This document shows positions 7,715-9,062 of a stretch of 9,062 bases of DNA, in pieces. The translations under genes and the position numbers were made by a program. Each line of letters starts with the position of its first letter. Position 1 is the first letter of the stretch. The stretch comes from Bacillota bacterium (lineage in GTDB: Bacteria; Bacillota; Sulfobacillia; Sulfobacillales; Sulfobacillaceae). The stretch covers positions 1-9,062 of the forward strand of contig JAMCTO010000214.1 of NCBI GenBank assembly GCA_023381095.1, written 5' to 3'. Under the pieces are notes generated by a model that worked only from the letters and a program-made list of their open reading frames with translations, had not been told where the DNA came from and made no database searches.

Positions 7715-8013
7715 TAGCCTTCTCCTCCGTCTAAAATCTTCGGCACCACAAACATGTGAGAAGATACCTGGGGGCCATTGGCCGTGGCTTCTTCAGGACT
7801 AAGCGACGGCACCACCCGATCCTGACGCCAGACCGTTTCAATAGCTTCAACATGGGTTGTCGGCGGCACCGCCTCGGTGTCCAGTTCATTTAATAAGTCA
7901 ATATAATCCAGAACCCGTCCCAGTGCTTGAGTTGCTTCGGAGAGTTCGGTCGAGGAAATCGCCAACCTTGCTAAGCGAGCCACATGCCTCACTTCTTCTT
8001 CGGTTAAATTCAT
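7714..8013 (-). CDS. gatC: Asp-tRNA(Asn)/Glu-tRNA(Gln) amidotransferase subunit C
   Basis: This is a 99-residue GatC, the small subunit that wraps around the GatA-GatB interface and stabilises the amidotransferase. It shows the family pattern [16 protein letters not shown] near the N-terminus, [22 protein letters not shown] in the middle, and the end motif [10 protein letters not shown]...FVVPKIL. The start is the ATG at 8013, which places the first conserved block immediately after MNLT as in other GatC proteins. The reading frame stays open upstream to 8373, but those extra 120 codons have no family resemblance and overlap a promoter and structured leader, so they are excluded. The ATG has a poor Shine-Dalgarno sequence. 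A 9-codon mini-frame (8042-8013) ends in TAA overlapping the ATG and could deliver ribosomes to it. Confidence 0.95.
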   Translation of the reverse strand: MNLTEEEVRHVARLARLAISSTELSEATQALGRVLDYIDLLNELDTEAVPPTTHVEAIETVWRQDRVVPSLSPEEATANGPQVSSHMFVVPKILDGGEG

Positions 8014-8042
8014 TAGTTTGCGCGGGGAATTCTGGTCTTCAT
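8013..8042 (-). CDS. Possible 9-residue leader peptide frame abutting gatC
   Basis: ATG at 8042 opens MKTRIPRAN and stops at TAA (8015-8013), whose last A is the first base of the gatC ATG (TAATG). A strong ribosome-binding sequence AAGGAGGAG (8066-8058) lies upstream, but GGAGG is 17 bases from this ATG, longer than usual. No other ATG/GTG/TTG is better placed for that ribosome site. A coupling peptide would explain how gatC is translated despite its own weak site. This is inference only. Confidence 0.2.
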   Translation of the reverse strand: MKTRIPRAN

Positions 8043-8325
8043 GACGAGAAAGTCCCGCTCCTCCTTCCGTTAATGCGTTCATGACCCACGAATGCCCATA
8101 ACCATTCGTTGGATACACGCCAATTTTGCCAAGCAAGGCATAAAAGGGCGCTTTCGTTTGCGACCCCTCCCCTTCATCTTCCAAGTCTTGTGACGGAGCC
8201 CTTGCGATTGCACTCACTATGAAGGATGTATTCAGAACCTTGGTCACTTGTTTTGCGACAGTGCTCCCTGGTCGTAGCTCCGGATTTTCCGGGGTAGTTG
8301 AGGAAAGCGCCTTCAGACATCCCAA
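8014..8325 (-). ncRNA. Candidate structured leader / attenuator or orphan riboswitch upstream of gatCAB
   Basis: This is an untranslated leader of about 300 nt between the promoter and gatC. Written 5' to 3' on the minus strand, GGCGCTTTC (8311-8303) near the transcript start pairs perfectly with GAAAGCGCC (8155-8147), a 9-bp helix closing about 147 bases. Inside are a hairpin CCGGA/TCCGG (8292-8280), a helix GGAGC/GCTCC (8267-8263 with 8199-8195), and nested in it a hairpin GTCGC/GTGAC (8259-8243, one G-U pair). The 3' strand of the closing helix is also the 3' half of the terminator-like hairpin at 8166-8146, so the two folds exclude each other. I checked by eye for T-box, SAM, TPP, FMN, lysine, cobalamin, c-di-AMP, guanidine and other consensus motifs and recognised none. 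Pairings are visual and unfolded by software. Confidence 0.45.
8142..8166 (-). terminator. Terminator-like hairpin in the gatCAB leader (possible attenuator)
   Basis: On the minus strand GGG-T-CGC (8166-8160) pairs with GCGCCC (8151-8146), with one bulged T and an 8-base loop AAACGAAA, followed by TTTT (8145-8142). Six G-C pairs plus a short U-tract form a moderate intrinsic terminator about 130 bases before gatC. As a constitutive terminator it would cut off an essential operon, so regulated read-through is the natural reading. A second small hairpin TGCC/GGCA (8140-8127) follows directly. Confidence 0.42.
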
Positions 8326-8354
8326 ATTATAGCATGAGGTTCCACCATTGCTAA
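8326..8354 (-). promoter_or_regulatory. gatCAB operon promoter
   Basis: On the minus strand a perfect -10 TATAAT (8331-8326) carries an extended TG one base upstream (8334-8333). It is spaced 17 bases from TTAGCA (8354-8349), a 4 of 6 match to the -35 consensus. The expected transcription start is near 8320-8319. It sits about 20 bases past the end of the RCK gene, so the gatC operon can be transcribed independently of it. Confidence 0.7.
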
Positions 8355-8374
8355 ATCGGCCCAAAAGAACCAAG

Positions 8375-9049
8375 TCAATGATCTGACTGCACCAGAATCA
8401 ATGTGTCACCGGGCCGTATCAGATCCTGGGCCTTTGGACCCATGTGGGTTGTCCCTTCGCGCCAGTATCCTATTAATGTCACGTCTTGTCCAAATATTTG
8501 CCGTACCTGTTCAACCGGTTGGTAGGCCATTTGGCTGTCTTCAGTGACCATTACTTCGTTTAATTGCACACCTTCTTCATTTAAGATGGCCATTAACAAA
8601 TCGTGAGCCACCGGTTTGACCAACATATGGGCCATGCGTCGTCCGCTTACCACATCTGGCAAGATGACCCGGTCTACTCCCAAGGTATTAAGATAATGGG
8701 CCGCTTCAGCGGTTTGCGCCCGTGCTACGACCATAATGTCTGGATTGACATCCCGGGCGCTTAAATAGGCATACAAATTTTGCGCGTCATCAGGCAAGGC
8801 CAGCGCCAATCCCCGGGCCCCGGCCAGGTTTACCGTTTCCCCACCGTCATGGTCTATTCGTTCTATATGAAACGCGATATACCCCTCGTGGACCACCTTT
8901 GCTACCCGTTCCGCATCAATATCTGCCATAACCACCATTTCACCCTGAGATCGCAATTCAGCCGCAATACTGCGGCCCACTTGTCCGGCGCCAATTACCA
9001 CAAAGTGATCGTGCATACCCCCCACCTTTCGTTTCCACCGGCGATACAT
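8375..9049 (-). CDS. TrkA/RCK-type NAD-binding potassium channel regulatory protein
   Basis: This is a 224-residue RCK protein. The N-terminal Rossmann domain (about 14-135) has HFVVIGAGQVG with the GxGxxG loop at G20, G22 and G25, and D43 (MADID) at the end of the second strand, where the nucleotide ribose would bind. An RCK_C-like domain follows (about 150-224), ending in IRPGDTLILVQSD. Such proteins gate or regulate K+ channels and transporters from the cytoplasm. No transmembrane segment lies in the visible part. The ATG at 9049 has GGAGG 5 bases upstream, and a second ATG at 9016 also has AAAGGTGG upstream. However, MYRRWKRKVGGMHDH resembles the linker between the pore and RCK domain of Kch-type channels, and the frame is open to the window edge, so the gene may be a 5'-truncated channel. 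It ends 361 bases before gatC. Confidence 0.85.
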   Translation of the reverse strand: MYRRWKRKVGGMHDHFVVIGAGQVGRSIAAELRSQGEMVVMADIDAERVAKVVHEGYIAFHIERIDHDGGETVNLAGARGLALALPDDAQNLYAYLSARDVNPDIMVVARAQTAEAAHYLNTLGVDRVILPDVVSGRRMAHMLVKPVAHDLLMAILNEEGVQLNEVMVTEDSQMAYQPVEQVRQIFGQDVTLIGYWREGTTHMGPKAQDLIRPGDTLILVQSDH

Positions 9050-9062
9050 GAAATCCTCCCCT

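Noticed and set aside
8290..8312. GAGGAAAGCGCC on the plus strand, similar to the start of RNase P RNA's conserved core
   Set aside because: None of the other conserved RNase P blocks follow. The same bases are better explained as the complement of the leader helix strand.
8338..8346. GGTGGAACC on the minus strand, resembling the T-box GGTGGNACC element ahead of a translation operon
   Set aside because: It lies upstream of the -10 hexamer, at the 5' side of the leader. A T-box element must be near the 3' end of the leader in the antiterminator, and there is no stem I or terminator placed to match.
7714..8373. A single 219-residue reading frame ending in GatC
   Set aside because: Only the last 99 residues match GatC. 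The upstream part has no recognisable domain and spans the promoter and paired leader sequences.
1..9062. CRISPR arrays, tRNA or rRNA genes, origin-type repeats
   Set aside because: No regularly spaced direct repeats, tRNA cloverleaf with a TTCRA arm, rRNA core sequence or clustered DnaA boxes were seen by eye.

Overview
The window looks like a chromosomal segment of an acidophilic or thermophilic Firmicute, most like Sulfobacillus. This is inferred from the roughly even base composition, strong Gram-positive type Shine-Dalgarno sequences, use of GatCAB and the style of the proteins. No marker gene settles the genus.

Layout: positions 1-486 hold no intact gene. The first ~270 bases look like the decayed right end of an IS200/IS605-type element: a tnpB remnant, a series of small hairpins like the TnpB guide RNA (omega RNA), and a subterminal hairpin. 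Inverted repeats follow. A minus-strand hotdog acyl-CoA thioesterase (487-975) is divergent from a plus-strand APC-family amino acid permease (1057-2553). The permease end overlaps the convergent end of the next operon by 45 bases.

From 8013 down to 2509 on the minus strand runs a very tight operon, gatC-gatA-gatB-(LD-carboxypeptidase)-rlmD. Its four junctions are TAATG, ATGA and two 8-base overlaps, so translational coupling is likely throughout. GatCAB amidates misacylated Glu-tRNA(Gln) and/or Asp-tRNA(Asn). The S66 peptidase acts on cell-wall tetrapeptides or related amide-linked compounds. RlmD methylates 23S rRNA. The set therefore mixes translation quality, ribosome modification and wall turnover.

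Upstream of gatC is a 361-base gap (8014-8374) between the operon and a minus-strand TrkA/RCK NAD-binding potassium-channel regulatory protein (8375-9049, possibly 5' truncated by the window edge). This gap carries a convincing promoter (TTAGCA, 17 bases, TATAAT with extended TG) and a leader of about 300 nt. A perfect 9-bp long-range helix in the leader encloses several smaller hairpins, and its 3' strand is also needed for a terminator-like hairpin. That is the layout of a riboswitch or attenuator. I do not recognise a known class, and this is the most interesting element in the window.
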